DNA of 64,000 bases from Ipomoea triloba (lineage: Eukaryota; Streptophyta; Magnoliopsida; Solanales; Convolvulaceae): positions 16,637,839 through 16,701,838 of the forward strand of contig NC_044922.1 of the NCBI RefSeq assembly GCF_003576645.1, in the 5' to 3' direction. Below are positions 1 to 10,666 of the stretch, in pieces. How positions within the stretch are numbered: the first letter of the stretch is position 1; the number at the start of each line of letters is the position of its first letter. Below the pieces are notes generated by a model. The model was not told the origin of the DNA. It saw only the letters and a list, made by a program, of their open reading frames with translations, and did not search any database. A program made the position numbers and the translations under genes.

Positions 1-184
1 ACCATTATTGTTAGTTGATAGTTTCCCGATGGATAACCCAAATTAAGAGATAAATGTATCGAAATCAAATTCTAAATTACAGTGGAAATTAGCGGCAAAT
101 TGGGTTGTTCTGGGACAAAATGTTATTAATCAATATTAAAATTTGATTGTTTTGTTAATATCCGTTGCTTTAATTTAATTTAAG

Positions 185-300
185 GAGACAAACACCCCTT
201 TGTCATAGGCCATCAAGGCATGGAATATTGTCTCTTCTCTCTCCTGGCATACTGGGCAAACAGGAATGACTCCACACCCCTCTTTCAGATACTACATGCT
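185..300 (-). pseudogene. LINE reverse-transcriptase tail (zf-RVT) remnant
   Basis: On the minus strand one frame reads CPVCQEREETIFHALM, followed by AYDKGVF. This matches the C-x-x-C...E-T-x-x-H pattern of the zf-RVT zinc-binding region found after the reverse transcriptase of plant non-LTR retrotransposons. The final cysteine expected after HALM is replaced by tyrosine. Only about 35 codons are recognisable. The fragment abuts the broken carboxypeptidase relic that starts near 312. It is too short to assign to a LINE family. Confidence 0.55.
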
Positions 301-438
301 ACCCGTAGTCCTTATGCTGCATGATTACCAGATAATACACAAAGTATCAAGATTCAGGTCAGCGTATAATGAAAAAGACTTGCATGGAGCATATAGTAAA
401 CTTTTAATTGAAAATTAACACATTCTTCAATTATCATG

Positions 439-1747
439 CACTACTACACAGACAGCTTTTAACGTCGGCTAAAATCCGACGTTGATCTGGCCGACGTTGT
501 GAGGGTACACATACAACGTCGGCTAAATGTTAGCCGACGTTGTAAGGTACACATACAACGTCGGCTATTTACAAATAGCCGACGTTGTAGGTAACTTAAA
601 AACAAATAAAATACCCTACAACGTCGGCTATTTACAAATAGCCGACGTTGTAGGTAACTTAAAAACAAATAAAATACCCTACAACGTCGGCTATTTACAA
701 ATAGCCGACGTTGTAGGTAATTTGAAAACTACTAAAATACCCTACAACGTCGACTATTTAGCCGACGTTGTAGGTAACTTAAAAACAAATAAAATACCCT
801 ACAACGTCGGCTATTTACAAATAGCCGACGTTGTAGGTAATTTGAAAACTACTAAAATACCCTACAACGTCGGCTATTTACAAATAGCCGACGTTGTAGG
901 TAACTTAAAAACAAATAAAATACCCTACAACGTCGGCTATTTACAAATAGCCGACGTTGTAGGTAACTTGAAAACTACTAAAATACCCTACAACGTCGGC
1001 TCTTTACAAATAGCCGACGTTGTAGGTAATTTGAAAACTACTAAAATACCCTACAACGTCGGTCGGCTATTTACAAATAGCCGACGTTGTAGGTAATTTG
1101 AAAACTACTAAAATAGCCGACGGTGCGGCTATGAAGGACGGCCGAGCTCCTGCGACTGTGCTTCGCGACTGCGGTTCGGCGGTTCGGCTGGACTACTTCG
1201 CGACTCCGGCGGTGCTTGCAGCGGCGGCGGCGCTTTGCGGGGATGGATGGGCGACGGCGGTCGGCGACGGGTAGTTCAGGGGGACGACGGCGTGGGTTTG
1301 TTCAATTTTGGGGGGCGACGGCGTGGGTCTGAAATTTAATTTGGCGGACGGATGGATTTATTACAAACCCTACAACGTCGGTTATTTCAAATAACCGACG
1401 TTGTAGGTCAATTATATATAACACGGCGTAATACGACGTCGGCTAAAGTCCTAGCCGACGTCGTATTGCGCGGGGCTGAGTGCGTTTGGTGATACGACGT
1501 CGGCTAATGCCGTAGCCGACGTCGTATCAATGGTCGCCGGTGTGGAATTGCGATACGACGTCGGCTAAACACCTAGCTGACGTCGTATCGCGTAGTAGTT
1601 TTAGGTTGAAACTTTTAACGTCGGTTATTTCATAATAACCGACGTTAAAGGTTTTTTTTTTTTTAACTATTTAAATAACATATAATGTCGGCTCATTATT
1701 TAGCCGACGTTAATTAGTCGACGTTGTATGTGATTTCTGTAGTAGTG
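439..1747. mobile_element. Non-autonomous CACTA (En/Spm) element
   Basis: The element starts with CACTACTACA (439-448), ends with TGTAGTAGTG (1738-1747), and is flanked by the 3-bp duplication ATG (436-438 and 1748-1750). These are the diagnostic ends and target-site size of CACTA transposons. No transposase is encoded. The left half is a tandem array of palindromes (562-1115). The middle (about 1110-1350) is GC-rich, unlike the rest of the window, and could be captured host sequence. The right part carries further palindromes with variant arms built on the core ACGTCGGCTA / TAGCCGACGT. Removing the element and one ATG restores continuous similarity to intron 1 of a carboxypeptidase gene. Confidence 0.93.
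562..1115. repeat. Tandem array of ~63-bp palindromic units
   Basis: About nine head-to-tail copies of a unit of roughly 63 bp. Each has arms reading ACAACGTCGGCTATTT and AAATAGCCGACGTTGT around a short centre, followed by an AT-rich spacer. Because 63 is divisible by three, the array is an open frame encoding a 21-residue repeat with core YNVGYLQIADVVGNLKT. I judge this a by-product of the repeat length, not a gene. Subterminal arrays of this kind are the usual transposase-binding regions of CACTA elements; the hairpin form of each unit is unusual. Confidence 0.85.
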
Positions 1748-1756
1748 ATGGTATTA

Positions 1757-2083
1757 CGTCTATGTAGACAAGAAGAGGCTTAAAACGAGGGGCATTATCA
1801 GTGAGAAATCCGATGTCTAGAGGATCATAGTCGATGGGAGATTCAGCGCCGAGCCAGGCGAAGATAGGGGAGTTGGATTTGGCGCCCCCTCAGTACTTGG
1901 AGTTGAGTATGTATGTGTGTTTGGGTGCTGTTTCAGAAAGAGAAGTTGTTGATGAGAAGAGAATTAGAAGAGAGGCACTGAATTATTACCGAGTGTTAAG
2001 CACTCCATGGCAAGGGATACAATTGAAAACTGATCAGAGATTCCCTTTACATATCTATCTACAAAATCTACAAACCTAATATT
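1757..2083. other. Exon 1 relic with no intact coding frame on either strand
   Basis: The plus strand here has a short open frame, but the sequence is the antisense of the carboxypeptidase exon 1 relic. No separate gene is supported. The transition to a Helitron-like element begins at about 2085. Confidence 0.6.
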
Positions 2084-2084
2084 A

Positions 2085-2916
2085 TTGTATCTCCCAACTT
2101 AACAAGAGTCAATAAAATTAGACCGCTAATGGGTATTAAAAATTATTTTTTAATTATTTTTTTTTCTATTTTACACTCTATTATATCATTTATTTTTCTT
2201 AAATACCATTATATTGTGTAAACTTTAATAACTGAATTTTTCGTTAACTATTTATTATTCTTAACTTACTCATTGGTTTTCATAAATCTTAGGTTTGAAT
2301 CCCATTACAATCAAAATTGACGTAATTGTTAAATATACACTATGAATATGTTAGAGTGTAATAAAAAAAATACAATATAAAATTTAACATAACTTTGGTC
2401 AATTAATTAGAACCACACATTGGGCCATAAAACGGTACACCTAATTTACAGTATATATTCAATACAGATGAGAAAGTATGCCTATTATATTATCATTGTC
2501 TTTTGGGGGAGGAGGATTTAGTTCTGTTTTTGAAGGTGCACTATGCCAAGACACTAAAATTGCAGTGAAGCACACCAGGGTACTAGATCAAATAAAGAAT
2601 TCATTTTTGGCAAAAGTGGCATCAAGATGAAGCATCGATCACACCAATTAATAGGATTTTGTGTTGTAAAAACTATGCTTAGTGTACTATCGAGTGAGGG
2701 TACTTCCCTCTAAAATTGTTATTGCACCATTTAATCCAACATTTCTGTCACAAATCATAATTATGCATTCTTGAAATTTTTATTTTTATGAAAAATTTGA
2801 TAATCTTGCATTGATATACGCTGAAATACTAAATAATACCTTGATAAATTCTGAAACACTAATTTAAAAATACACATTGAGCGTCAACCTATTTGCGCAA
2901 TGCACGTGGTAACTAG
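2085..2916 (+). mobile_element. Degenerate Helitron carrying a kinase fragment
   Basis: The right end is a Helitron 3' terminus: a short GC hairpin (TTTGCGCAATGCACG region) followed by CTAG at 2913-2916 and a T. The left part has blocks shared with the clear Helitrons at 26383-27890 and 31829-33380, including a conserved stretch near 2290-2360. The 5' TC terminus is not cleanly visible, so the left limit is approximate. A fragment of a receptor-like kinase gene lies inside, as expected of gene-capturing Helitrons. Confidence 0.55.
2506..2675 (+). pseudogene. Receptor-like kinase catalytic-domain fragment
   Basis: The plus strand reads GGGFSSVFEGALCQDTKIAV, then KHTRVLDQIKNSFLAKV, then stops followed by pieces resembling SIDHTN and IGFCVV. 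This is the start of a plant receptor-like kinase domain: the glycine-rich loop (GxGxFxxVFxG), the VAIK-type lysine (here IAVKH) and the region up to the GxIxHxNLVRLIGFC motif. In-frame stops and the absence of the remaining kinase lobes make it a fragment. Its place some 240 bp before a Helitron 3' end suggests capture by that element. Subfamily assignment would need a search. Confidence 0.65.
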
Positions 2917-2939
2917 TATATATATAGGATGAGGTTCCT

Positions 2940-4090
2940 ATACCCTCCCATAAGTCCATGAGAACCAATCACATCTGATCTATTAAAAATAAATCTATAG
3001 ATGATCAAGAGATTAATTGGAGAGATTAAAATTGTGTATACTAGGCATTATGATGTGTGCATATTAAGCATGCCCTTGTTGCGAGATTTAATATGTCCTT
3101 TCAAATTTTAGAAAGGTAGATTCAAACCCAAGTCCCATAAAATCATCAATGTGCAATCAATCGTAGAGGATTTTAGAGCTTATAACCGAAATGGTCCATC
3201 GACTATTACGAAATTATCAATTTGGTCCTCGACAATTTTTCGTGCTCAATTAAGTCCCTCGACTATGAAAATTTTAACCAATTTTGTCCTCAGTTATTTT
3301 GCCATTAAACATCCGTTAAATTGAGACCAAATTGGTAATTTTGCTATGGTCAAGGGACCAAATTGGTAAATTTTTTATAGTCAAGGGAGCAAATTGGTAA
3401 TTAATTTTTCACTGAAATGGTCTCTTGACTATAGCAAAATTACCAATTTGGTCCTTGACTATAGTAAAATTACCAATTTGGTCCCGATTTTAACGAATGT
3501 TTAACGGCAAAATAAACAGAGAACCAAATTGGTTAAAATTTTCAAAGTCGAGGGACATAATTGGGCACAAAAAATTATCGATGACCAAATTAGTAATTCC
3601 GCAATAGTCGAGAGACCATTTCGGTAATAAACTCAGGATTTTATTAAGGGAAAAAAATATTGTAAGAGATTTTTATAGAGATAAAACATTTTAGATCACA
3701 TTGAGTTCTTTTAAAACATTTTGTAAAATCAAATCTTATACATTGTATTAGAAAATCTAACACATTCATCAGTAAGGTTAAGACCATGTATATGGGTGAA
3801 TGATGTCAATAAATGCTAAATATAAAATTGAGTGAAGTTTATAACTTTATATGTAGTGTGAAATTAAAGTAAGTTAGGTTTCTTTTTCAAATTTAAATTT
3901 TGATCCAAATCATTTTATATATAAAGTATAATATAATTACTTTATTTTAAAATTTAATATTAATTAAATAAAATATTCCGTAATAACTATTTTGTTAATC
4001 AATAAAATTTTAATATATAATTAATGTTAATAAAAAATAAAAATACTCCTAGAAAAATGTTACTTGATTATTTAAGGAGTAGTAGTTTAA
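2940..4090. repeat. Dispersed repeat family R1, copy 1 (interrupted)
   Basis: This AT-rich segment recurs at 6722-7530 and, shorter, at 31290-31795. Shared landmarks are a block reading CATTAAGC-type sequence near 3060 and long near-identical stretches after 3644. It encodes nothing recognisable. This copy is interrupted by a Mutator-type MITE (3176-3634). Comparison with the empty site at about 7085-7093 in copy 2 confirms that insertion. The type of element is unknown. Confidence 0.7.
3176..3634. mobile_element. Mutator-type foldback MITE
   Basis: The ends GAGCTTATAACCGAAATGGTC and, on the complementary strand, GAGTTTATTACCGAAATGGT form long terminal inverted repeats. A 9-bp duplication AGGATTTTA flanks the element (3167-3175 and 3635-3643), the size made by Mutator-like transposases. 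The unoccupied site is visible in the related repeat near 7085. Much of the interior can also fold back. There is no coding capacity. Confidence 0.9.
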
Positions 4091-4174
4091 AAATATAATT
4101 TGATAAGCTTGGTGATTTTTTTTTTTATTTTTTCAAAATCGCTAAAAAATACTTTCAGTAAAGAAAAAACATAG

Positions 4175-4710
4175 TTCCCTTGGATGCTACAGGTGTAACT
4201 GCTTGTTTAACCTTACCCAATATCTTGGCAAATTTCAGTTGATTAGCCAATGTCCTCTTCGTCATGATCCACTTAAATCGAACGCTCTGATCATAACAAT
4301 GTCATGTCGGCTAGTGTGACAGAATGCCGACCAAGTAAGTGTTAGAGGCAAGATGGTGTTTAAAGCAATAAGCGATCTTTTGAGTGAAGCAGTTGCAGCA
4401 CCCTCATCGGAGGCAAATATATCATAAATCCAAGCCGTGGTACAACCATTTTCCGGTATTAGCATCAATCTCTGTAGCAGCCAAGTCAGTCCATTGTTCA
4501 ATGTGGCCATATTCAATCAATGAAGAGATTGTCAGGCTTCAGCTTAGCAACATGGCGTGCTCTCAAATATAGGACCATCAGGTGTTTCAATCAAGCACAT
4601 GAACCTTTCCAATTGGGTTCATCTTAAGAAACTCTGGAGTCTTGTTTGACACACCATATGAAAGTTCTTCGTAAGCTCAACTTTCACACCACAGTATTCC
4701 ACAACAATGA
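4175..4710 (-). pseudogene. eEF1B-gamma (elongation factor 1-gamma) processed pseudogene
   Basis: Read on the minus strand and allowing frameshifts and stops, the sequence follows the N-terminal glutathione-transferase-like domain of plant elongation factor 1B gamma. Recognisable pieces are EYCGVKVEL, FLRMNPIGKVHVLD, IEYGHIEQWTDLAATEIDAN, GAATASLKRSLIALN, HLASNTYLVG and a tail near KILGKVKQAV. The gamma subunit normally helps reload eEF1A with GTP during translation. All pieces follow each other without introns, so a reverse-transcribed copy is likely; I did not find a convincing poly(A) tract. Several frameshifts and stops make it non-functional, and the C-terminal half is absent. Identification rests on recalled family motifs and is fairly sure. 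Confidence 0.8.
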
Positions 4711-4914
4711 GTGCCTTAATGCGTTTTTGTTGCCAGAACCAGAGCCATGGCTACAGAACAGAAACTTCAATCGTCTGATTAGAAGTCAGACACCTTATCC
4801 ATTAGGCCACAAGCGCTTTCAATTATAAAATTATATATTAAAATAAAAATTTCAGTTTTTCACCATCTTAAAACAAAAAAATTCAATTTTGAATTTAAAA
4901 ACAACCAAATTAAG

Positions 4915-4949
<35 letters not shown>

Positions 4950-5440
4950 AATATATATTACAACACTTACTAAATAAATTTATTCCAGAATCTCAAATCT
5001 TTATTCTTATAATAATATATATTAAAATGCATACCAAATAAATTATATACAAAATCGTTAAATACTTTTGATTTGTTAAGCATACCAATTAAAATGCATA
5101 CCAATTTTTTTTTTATATTTGACGGTTGAAATATAGACTATTAGATAATAGAAAAATTATTATATTTATTATTATTTATGCCATAAAATACAATGATTAA
5201 TTTTTATTTTTAATTTGTTTTTACGTATGAAAGAAAAATCATTAACCAAAATTATAGTTATTTATGTTATGCAATTTCAATTACGGTTGAAACATAAAAT
5301 CATATGCTATTTTAAAACATTTAAATAAAAATATCAATATAGGTGTCATTTTAAAATCTTAATTAGAAATTTATGATATATTTTTATATATTAATTTTAT
5401 TTGTATAAAAAAAAACTTAAATTGAAAAAAAAAATCAATT
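4690..5440. repeat. Dispersed repeat with a tRNA-Arg-like half, copy 1
   Basis: The segment recurs at 50945-51660 with high similarity, including an internal stretch of coding-like remnants. At about 4775-4815 the minus strand reads TGGCCTAATGGATAAGG followed by an anticodon arm CTGACTTCTAATCAG. That matches the D-arm and anticodon arm of a tRNA-Arg with a TCT anticodon, while the T-arm is degenerate. It is a tRNA-derived repeat (SINE-like), not a working tRNA gene. The AT-rich remainder has no coding signal. Confidence 0.6.
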
Positions 5441-6721
5441 TAGTCTAACATAAAAATGAACCATGGTCCATAGCATGATAATCTAGTATTTTTAGCAATC
5501 ATTACTATAAATGAAATTAACATATATAACATTATGTTATTATTTAATTATTTAAAGAATGATTGTATTTTAAATTTCAAAACAAAGTATTTTCCTACGA
5601 TGTCAGGAAAGAAAAAACACTTAGGAGTAAGTTTAAGTTTGTAATATTTGTTTATAATATTATATTTGCATATTACATTTGGTTGAAGGAAATCAAAATT
5701 TTCTTAACTTAAAAGTAATGCATTTTTTAAAAATTTATTACTAGTCTTTTCTTAGCTTTGCTTAATCATTTGGAAAACATTTAGCTATAGGATTATTTTT
5801 ATTCGTTAAGGAGCATTTAAATGAATTTACAAGAGAAAACAAAATTATTACCCGATGTTTTTAACTTCAAATATGTTTTTCACTTATTTGATGTTTGCTT
5901 TCACTTAACTGATGAACCTATTGTATGTATAAAATGAAGCTCGTACATACATACATTGTCAAATGAACCTATAATGAAATTAAAATGATACTTACCTATA
6001 GTGAAATTAAAATAATATTTTAGTGTTATTATAATAAAACTAATGTGTGTATAAAATTAAGAGTTTTTTTTTCCAAAGTGGTCCATCGACTATTGCTCAT
6101 TCTCAATTTTGCATTTCAACTTTCAATTGCACCAAGTGTGGTCCCTTGACTTTCAAAAACTCACCAAATTCGGTCTTCCGTTACATATTCCGTCTAATTA
6201 GTATTAAAATAAAGGACATTTTTGTCAATTTACCTATTGTTAGCCTAATAAACCATTTTGAGAATAATCACTAAAGGGGATTAAGGGCTCAAGGTCAAGG
6301 GAGTTAAGTCACTAAAGCTAGTCAACTAGTCGGCCAAATCTGAAGTTTGATGAAGAGCTTTGTTCTCTACACCAACGCGAGAAACTATAGAGGGGAAAGG
6401 AGACGCTCGCCGAGAATCTGAACCAGGTCTAAAGTCTGAAGTCCAAATCAACGCCCGCCGAATGGAGGGGAAGGAAAGGAACCTCGCCGGATGAGCATAT
6501 CTGATTTGCGATTTGTTTGTTTTTTTTGGGTTATACAGCTTAGCGATTATCTATGTTCTAGTTAGTGATTTTTTTTTTTTTTGGGTTATACAGCCTGTCG
6601 CGGTGGAGGCCGATTCTCGCCTTCCTCAATGCGGTCGGATGCCGCCTAGCGCGATTTTTGCAACCCTGATTATAAATGTTACAATAATACTTTGTATTTA
6701 ATAATATATGTTTAGACCGTG
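5441..6721. other. AT-rich intergenic region with repeat relics
   Basis: No gene is supported. The part 5780-5910 recurs at 8085-8200, so it is another dispersed repeat. From about 6060 there is a single Mutator-MITE-like arm (a GAG-start followed by GTGGTCCATCGACTATTG) whose partner arm I could not find. The 6400-6660 part is more GC-rich but has no convincing frame. Confidence 0.5.
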
Positions 6722-7530
6722 CATCGCATGAGCCCATAAGAACCAATCTGATCTATTATGAAAATAGATCTATAGATGAGATTAATTGGAGAGATTAAAA
6801 ATGCGCATATTAAGCATAATGATGTGTGCATATTAAGCATGTCCTTGTTGCGAGATTTAATATGTCCTTTCATATTTTTTTTGAATACTATTAACTCTAT
6901 TACAATCAGTATCTGTTCATAACTACTTTCTCAACCTATTGAAGCACAAGAGTCAGTATTGCCTCCATTGAGACTCGAACCCACCACCTCCCGTATAAAG
7001 GGAAGGGTTTGATGTCCTTTCATATTTTAGAAAGGTAGATTCAAACCCAAGTCCCATAAAACCATCAATGCGGTATCAATCATAGAGGATTTTATTAAGG
7101 GAAAAAAAAATATTGTAGGAGATTTTTATAGAGATAAAACATTTTAGATCACATTGAGTTCTTTTAAAATATTTTGTAAAATCAAATCCTATACATTGTG
7201 TTAGAAAATCTAACACATTCACCAATAAGGTTAAAACCATGTATATGTGTGAATGATGCCGATAAATGCTCAATAAAAACTTGAGGCAGCAGGTTCATAA
7301 CTTTATGTGTGGTGTGAAAGTAAGTTATGTTGTGTTTTCAAATTTAAATTTTGATCCAAATTATTTTATATATCAAGTATAATAAAATTAATTTTATTAT
7401 ATAGAATTTAATATTAATTAGATAAAATAATAACTATTTTGTTAACGAATAAACTTTTAATCTATAATTAATGTTAATAAAAAATAAAAATACTTCTAAA
7501 AAAATATTACTTGATTATTCATGGAATTAT
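6722..7530. repeat. Dispersed repeat family R1, copy 2 with a SINE insertion
   Basis: Matches 2940-4090 and 31290-31795. It lacks the Mutator MITE found in copy 1 and so shows that element's empty site near 7085-7093. It is itself interrupted by a SINE at 6879-7011 whose empty site is visible in copy 1 near 3090. No coding capacity. Confidence 0.7.
6879..7011 (-). mobile_element. tRNA-derived SINE with a 17-bp target duplication
   Basis: On the minus strand the element has a polymerase III B-box (GGTTCGAGTCT), then a body reading GAACAGATACTGATTG and a short A-rich tail. The flanks 6862-6878 and 7012-7028 are the same 17 bases (ATGTCCTTTCATATTTT), a target-site duplication typical of LINE-driven retroposition. 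The related repeat at 3090 has the site once. Relatives occur at 10149-10212, 23985-24165 and 43500-43604. Confidence 0.85.
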
Positions 7531-7533
7531 AGT

Positions 7534-8050
7534 TTAATCTCTTACACCTCCTAACATGGTCTGGCTTTTTTTTTTTTTTAAAAGCAATTTGAATTTTCTC
7601 TTTACATTATGCATGATTCCTTTATTGCTTTTCTTCCAATTACACGCCCATTTTACCCCAGCAACATCAAGAACAGACAAAGTCTGATGCAGAAACATGA
7701 TAATATCCAGTACCGCCGACTGCAAGAAGCCATAAAGACCTTTCATTCAATTTCTCTAGCATCTTATGATATATGGAAAGAATAATCCGAACATCACTTG
7801 CAGCAACACCGACCATCATGTCAGATTCCAAAATTTAGGATCGTGCCTCAGAAGAACTCGCACTTCTTCTTTCTCATCATAAGAAAATCCAGAATAACAT
7901 GGGCCAGCAAGGAGACCAACAAATGATATGTAGTCATCTAGAACCCTTGGATGTCCTTCCTGCTCCTTGATCAACCCATATGCAATCTGTGTATCTACAA
8001 CATTTAATTTTGCAACTTGATAGCAAATTGGAAATACAATGCCTCACTAT
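7534..8050 (-). pseudogene. Coding-like remnant, product not recognised
   Basis: Codon-like stretches appear on the minus strand in shifting frames, for example VDTQIAYGLIKEQEGHPRVL, DDYISFVGLLAGPCYSGFSY and VLLRHDPKFWNLT, then MKGLYGFLQSAVLDIIMFLH. The composition is less AT-rich than its surroundings and the pieces read like a diverged protein-coding exon set. Frameshifts and stops separate them. I do not recognise the family. It could instead be chance in a low-complexity region. Confidence 0.3.
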
Positions 8051-8084
8051 GTCATTTACAATCATGAATAACTTTAGTGACGTA

Positions 8085-9240
8085 AACGTTTAGCTATAGG
8101 ATTATTTTTATTGGTTAAGGAGTATTTAAATGAATTTACAGAGAAAAAAAAGTTACTACCTGATGCTTTTGACTTCAAATCTGTGTTTCACTTATTTGAT
8201 GTGTGCTTTAAGAGCAAACTGATAAATTTACATATTTAGCCTTCAATCACAGTTAATTTGAACAGCTTTTGAGGTGATGTGCTAAAATGGATACCAAGCA
8301 AACAACTTAGAGACTAAATGATGCCGTCAGATGAATAAATAAGGGACTGAGTTGGTTATTCTAGTATATTTGATGGACTAAAATGATTATTTTTCCTATA
8401 TATTATAATCTAAGGTTTCACATAATGTAAAATATTTGTATTTTATTTTGTTGGATAACGAGTGAAACCGCAATCACTATTCAAGTGTACATTGGGTAAA
8501 TATTGGTATTTGATGGTTTTATTTATAGTTCCAGACCGATAACTGTATTGATAGTTTTATACTATGTTTTTTTACTGTATGTCTAGAGTCTAGACACATT
8601 TCGAGTGATAAATGATTTAATTTTGTAATAAGCGTGCCTTAATTAATTCAATTGTTTACATATTTAGCTACATTATATGTTGATTTGTAGAGAAGAATTG
8701 ACCCAATGGGAAAGCTAAGAATGAATCGGAGTTGACCCAAGCAAGCACTGGCCATGATGATGTACCATAGTCTAATACAACATCGTTATATGATGGGCGA
8801 TCTAATACAACTCCATTTCTTTAATTTTAATTAAAAAAAATGACTGTCATCACTGTGAACCAACGGCGTAACATGGTACAAATATGTATATTATCATCGG
8901 TGTAAACAAACTGATAGGCGACGTGATAGTCGTTTAGTTGATCAATTGTCGCAAATTCTTTTGTGGTCAATGAAGAGACCATCCACAAACTTCTCATATA
9001 TGATTATGTTTTTAACGATACTCTTGTCTGAGTGTAAACAGTAAAGACATCAGTGACGTGCCAAATTAATGACGCTATAGTATAAGGTAAACTCAACACA
9101 TATCTTTATAGTATCTAATTCAATCATACACACTAAAAGAAATTTATTTATAATATAAAAGACTATAATGTTAATGTTTTTTTTTTTTTTTTGAAAAGGT
9201 TAACTGTTAGTTGTATATAGTTGTTTAAAAAAAAATGTTG
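8085..9240. other. Intergenic region downstream of carboxypeptidase copy B
   Basis: Contains a second copy of a short dispersed repeat (8085-8200, matching 5780-5910). The last part (from about 8980) matches the region downstream of the copy at 35287-38806 (about 35030-35280), so the cluster's duplication unit includes this 3' flank. No gene is seen. Confidence 0.5.
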
Positions 9241-10148
9241 TGTTCTACTTCTTGAGGGCTTGAAGTTCAGCATAGTACTTAGTTATCCAACCTTGTATTA
9301 TCTCTATCTCCTTGTTCCGTTGCTCGGTTAACCAATTCGGATCCGTAGCTCTTTCCCCATCTAAGTCCAGACAATGAGAGCCTACAACACTCCAAACAAA
9401 TTTATACTTTCATCAATTTTTTTATATATATGATCAACATCGGGCCATTTGCACCGAGTACTATGAAGACAAGAATTTGACCGTATTTAGTACAACATGT
9501 ATGCATAGTTCTATTTAGTATGAAAGGGATAAATGTTGACCGACAACATGTATATACATATTGATGAACATACCATTTTGGGTATAAACCGCAAGTATAG
9601 TATCCGATATGTTTTCCAAAACTCTGTCAATCCACAAAGACAAGAAAGCAAATAGAATAACATAAGTTATGGAGGGTGGAATTTTTTTATTAACTAAAAA
9701 GAATGAGATTTTAGATTACCCAGCAATGCTATATGGGTCTCTCAGTCCGTTAGAGAAAATGATGTTGCTACCAAAATTCCGAAGAACAAATTTAATGTCC
9801 TGCAATTTTAAGTTATCATATAATAATATAAGTTAAAGCTAGCTCATATGCATACATGAAGAAATTTCGATGCTGCATATATATATTCCAATGTAACCAT
9901 GTTAAAAAGAAAAAAAAAGTTGAAGAACATACGTGTCCTCCGTAATAGGTTGTAACCCAGTGTGGCCGAGGTGGAACGCCGAAGTTATCAATGCAGAACT
10001 AACTGGGAATATCGCTGCAGATTGAAAGGAGCTGGATCGAACATGGAGTCATTGCCTTTCGCAATCGGAATCACCAGTTCACTACAAGTCTACACACCAG
10101 AATTGTAAATTGTATAAAGAACATATTGATTTGTCACACAATTTAAGG

Positions 10149-10212
10149 TTTTTTTTTTTTTTTGAATACTACTAACTCTATTACTCTGAGTCTGGGTTTG
10201 ACCCTCATTGAG
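10149..10212 (-). mobile_element. SINE fragment in intron 5 of copy B
   Basis: A T-run followed by GAATACTACTAACTCTATTA and TGACCCTCATTGAGAC matches the 3' tail and B-box side of the SINE at 6879-7011. It is absent from intron 5 of the copy at 35287-38806. The short duplicated flank ACACAATTTAAGGTT supports a separate insertion. Confidence 0.65.
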
Positions 10213-10448
10213 ACACAATTTAAGGTTATTTCACTTAAAATCACATCATTTTGAGTGAAATAACTCATTTATATATATATATATATATAAAACAGAACAA
10301 TAGTTAATTGGTTGACTAAACATTCTAGTTTGGCACCTATGCTGCCTAGAACACCGGTTACAGTGATAATTTACGTGGCCAACTGACATCTAAGCGCCAT
10401 TTTTACAGCTATAATATTTAATTAACAGATTAATTGAAAGTACATAAT

Positions 10449-10666
10449 GGTCCTGTTTGGTAAATGACTATGAGCTGTTAGCTGTTAGCTGATTGAGTTA
10501 GAAGGTATAACTAGTTGATAACATTAGCTGTAGAAAAGTATTTGGTAAATTAGATGTTAATTTGTTTGGTATAATTTTTTTTTTAAAAAAAAGCTAATTG
10601 AAAAAGTTGCTTTAATCAAATAAGTCAAAATTGATTAATAGGCTAATTATTTTACCAAACAAGACC
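10449..10666. mobile_element. Harbinger (Tourist-like) MITE in intron 5 of copy B
   Basis: The ends GGTCCTGTTTGGTAAA and TTTACCAAACAAGACC are inverted repeats with one mismatch, and the flank AAT is duplicated (3 bp). The copy at 35287-38806 shows the unoccupied site near 36425. Size (218 bp), ends and target size fit a PIF/Harbinger MITE. Confidence 0.8.

Larger units (their letters stand above)
312..2008 (-). pseudogene. Pro-X carboxypeptidase exon 1 relic split by a transposon
   Basis: The minus strand from 2008 to about 1757 matches exon 1 of the neighbouring S28 carboxypeptidase genes. It has a start codon at 2006-2008 and the block encoding FAWLGAES...GFLTDN, but an internal stretch of over 100 bases is missing and the frame is broken. 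The intron donor has changed: the exon-final GAG of the intact gene is GAC here. The segment 312-438 matches intron 1 and the first bases of exon 2 of the copy at 15637-20061, after which homology stops at a LINE fragment. A CACTA element (439-1747) sits in intron 1. Nothing of exons 3-9 is present. This is a dead partial duplicate, closest by eye to the copy at 15637-20061. Confidence 0.85.

Noticed and set aside
527..1096. A 189-codon frame with a 21-residue repeat
   Set aside because: It follows entirely from a 63-bp palindromic tandem unit inside a CACTA element; 63 is a multiple of three, so no stop arises. There is no codon evidence for a protein.
4775..4815. tRNA-Arg (TCT) gene
   Set aside because: Only the D-arm and anticodon arm match; the T-arm and acceptor stem are degenerate, and the same relic recurs at 51030-51060 inside a dispersed repeat.
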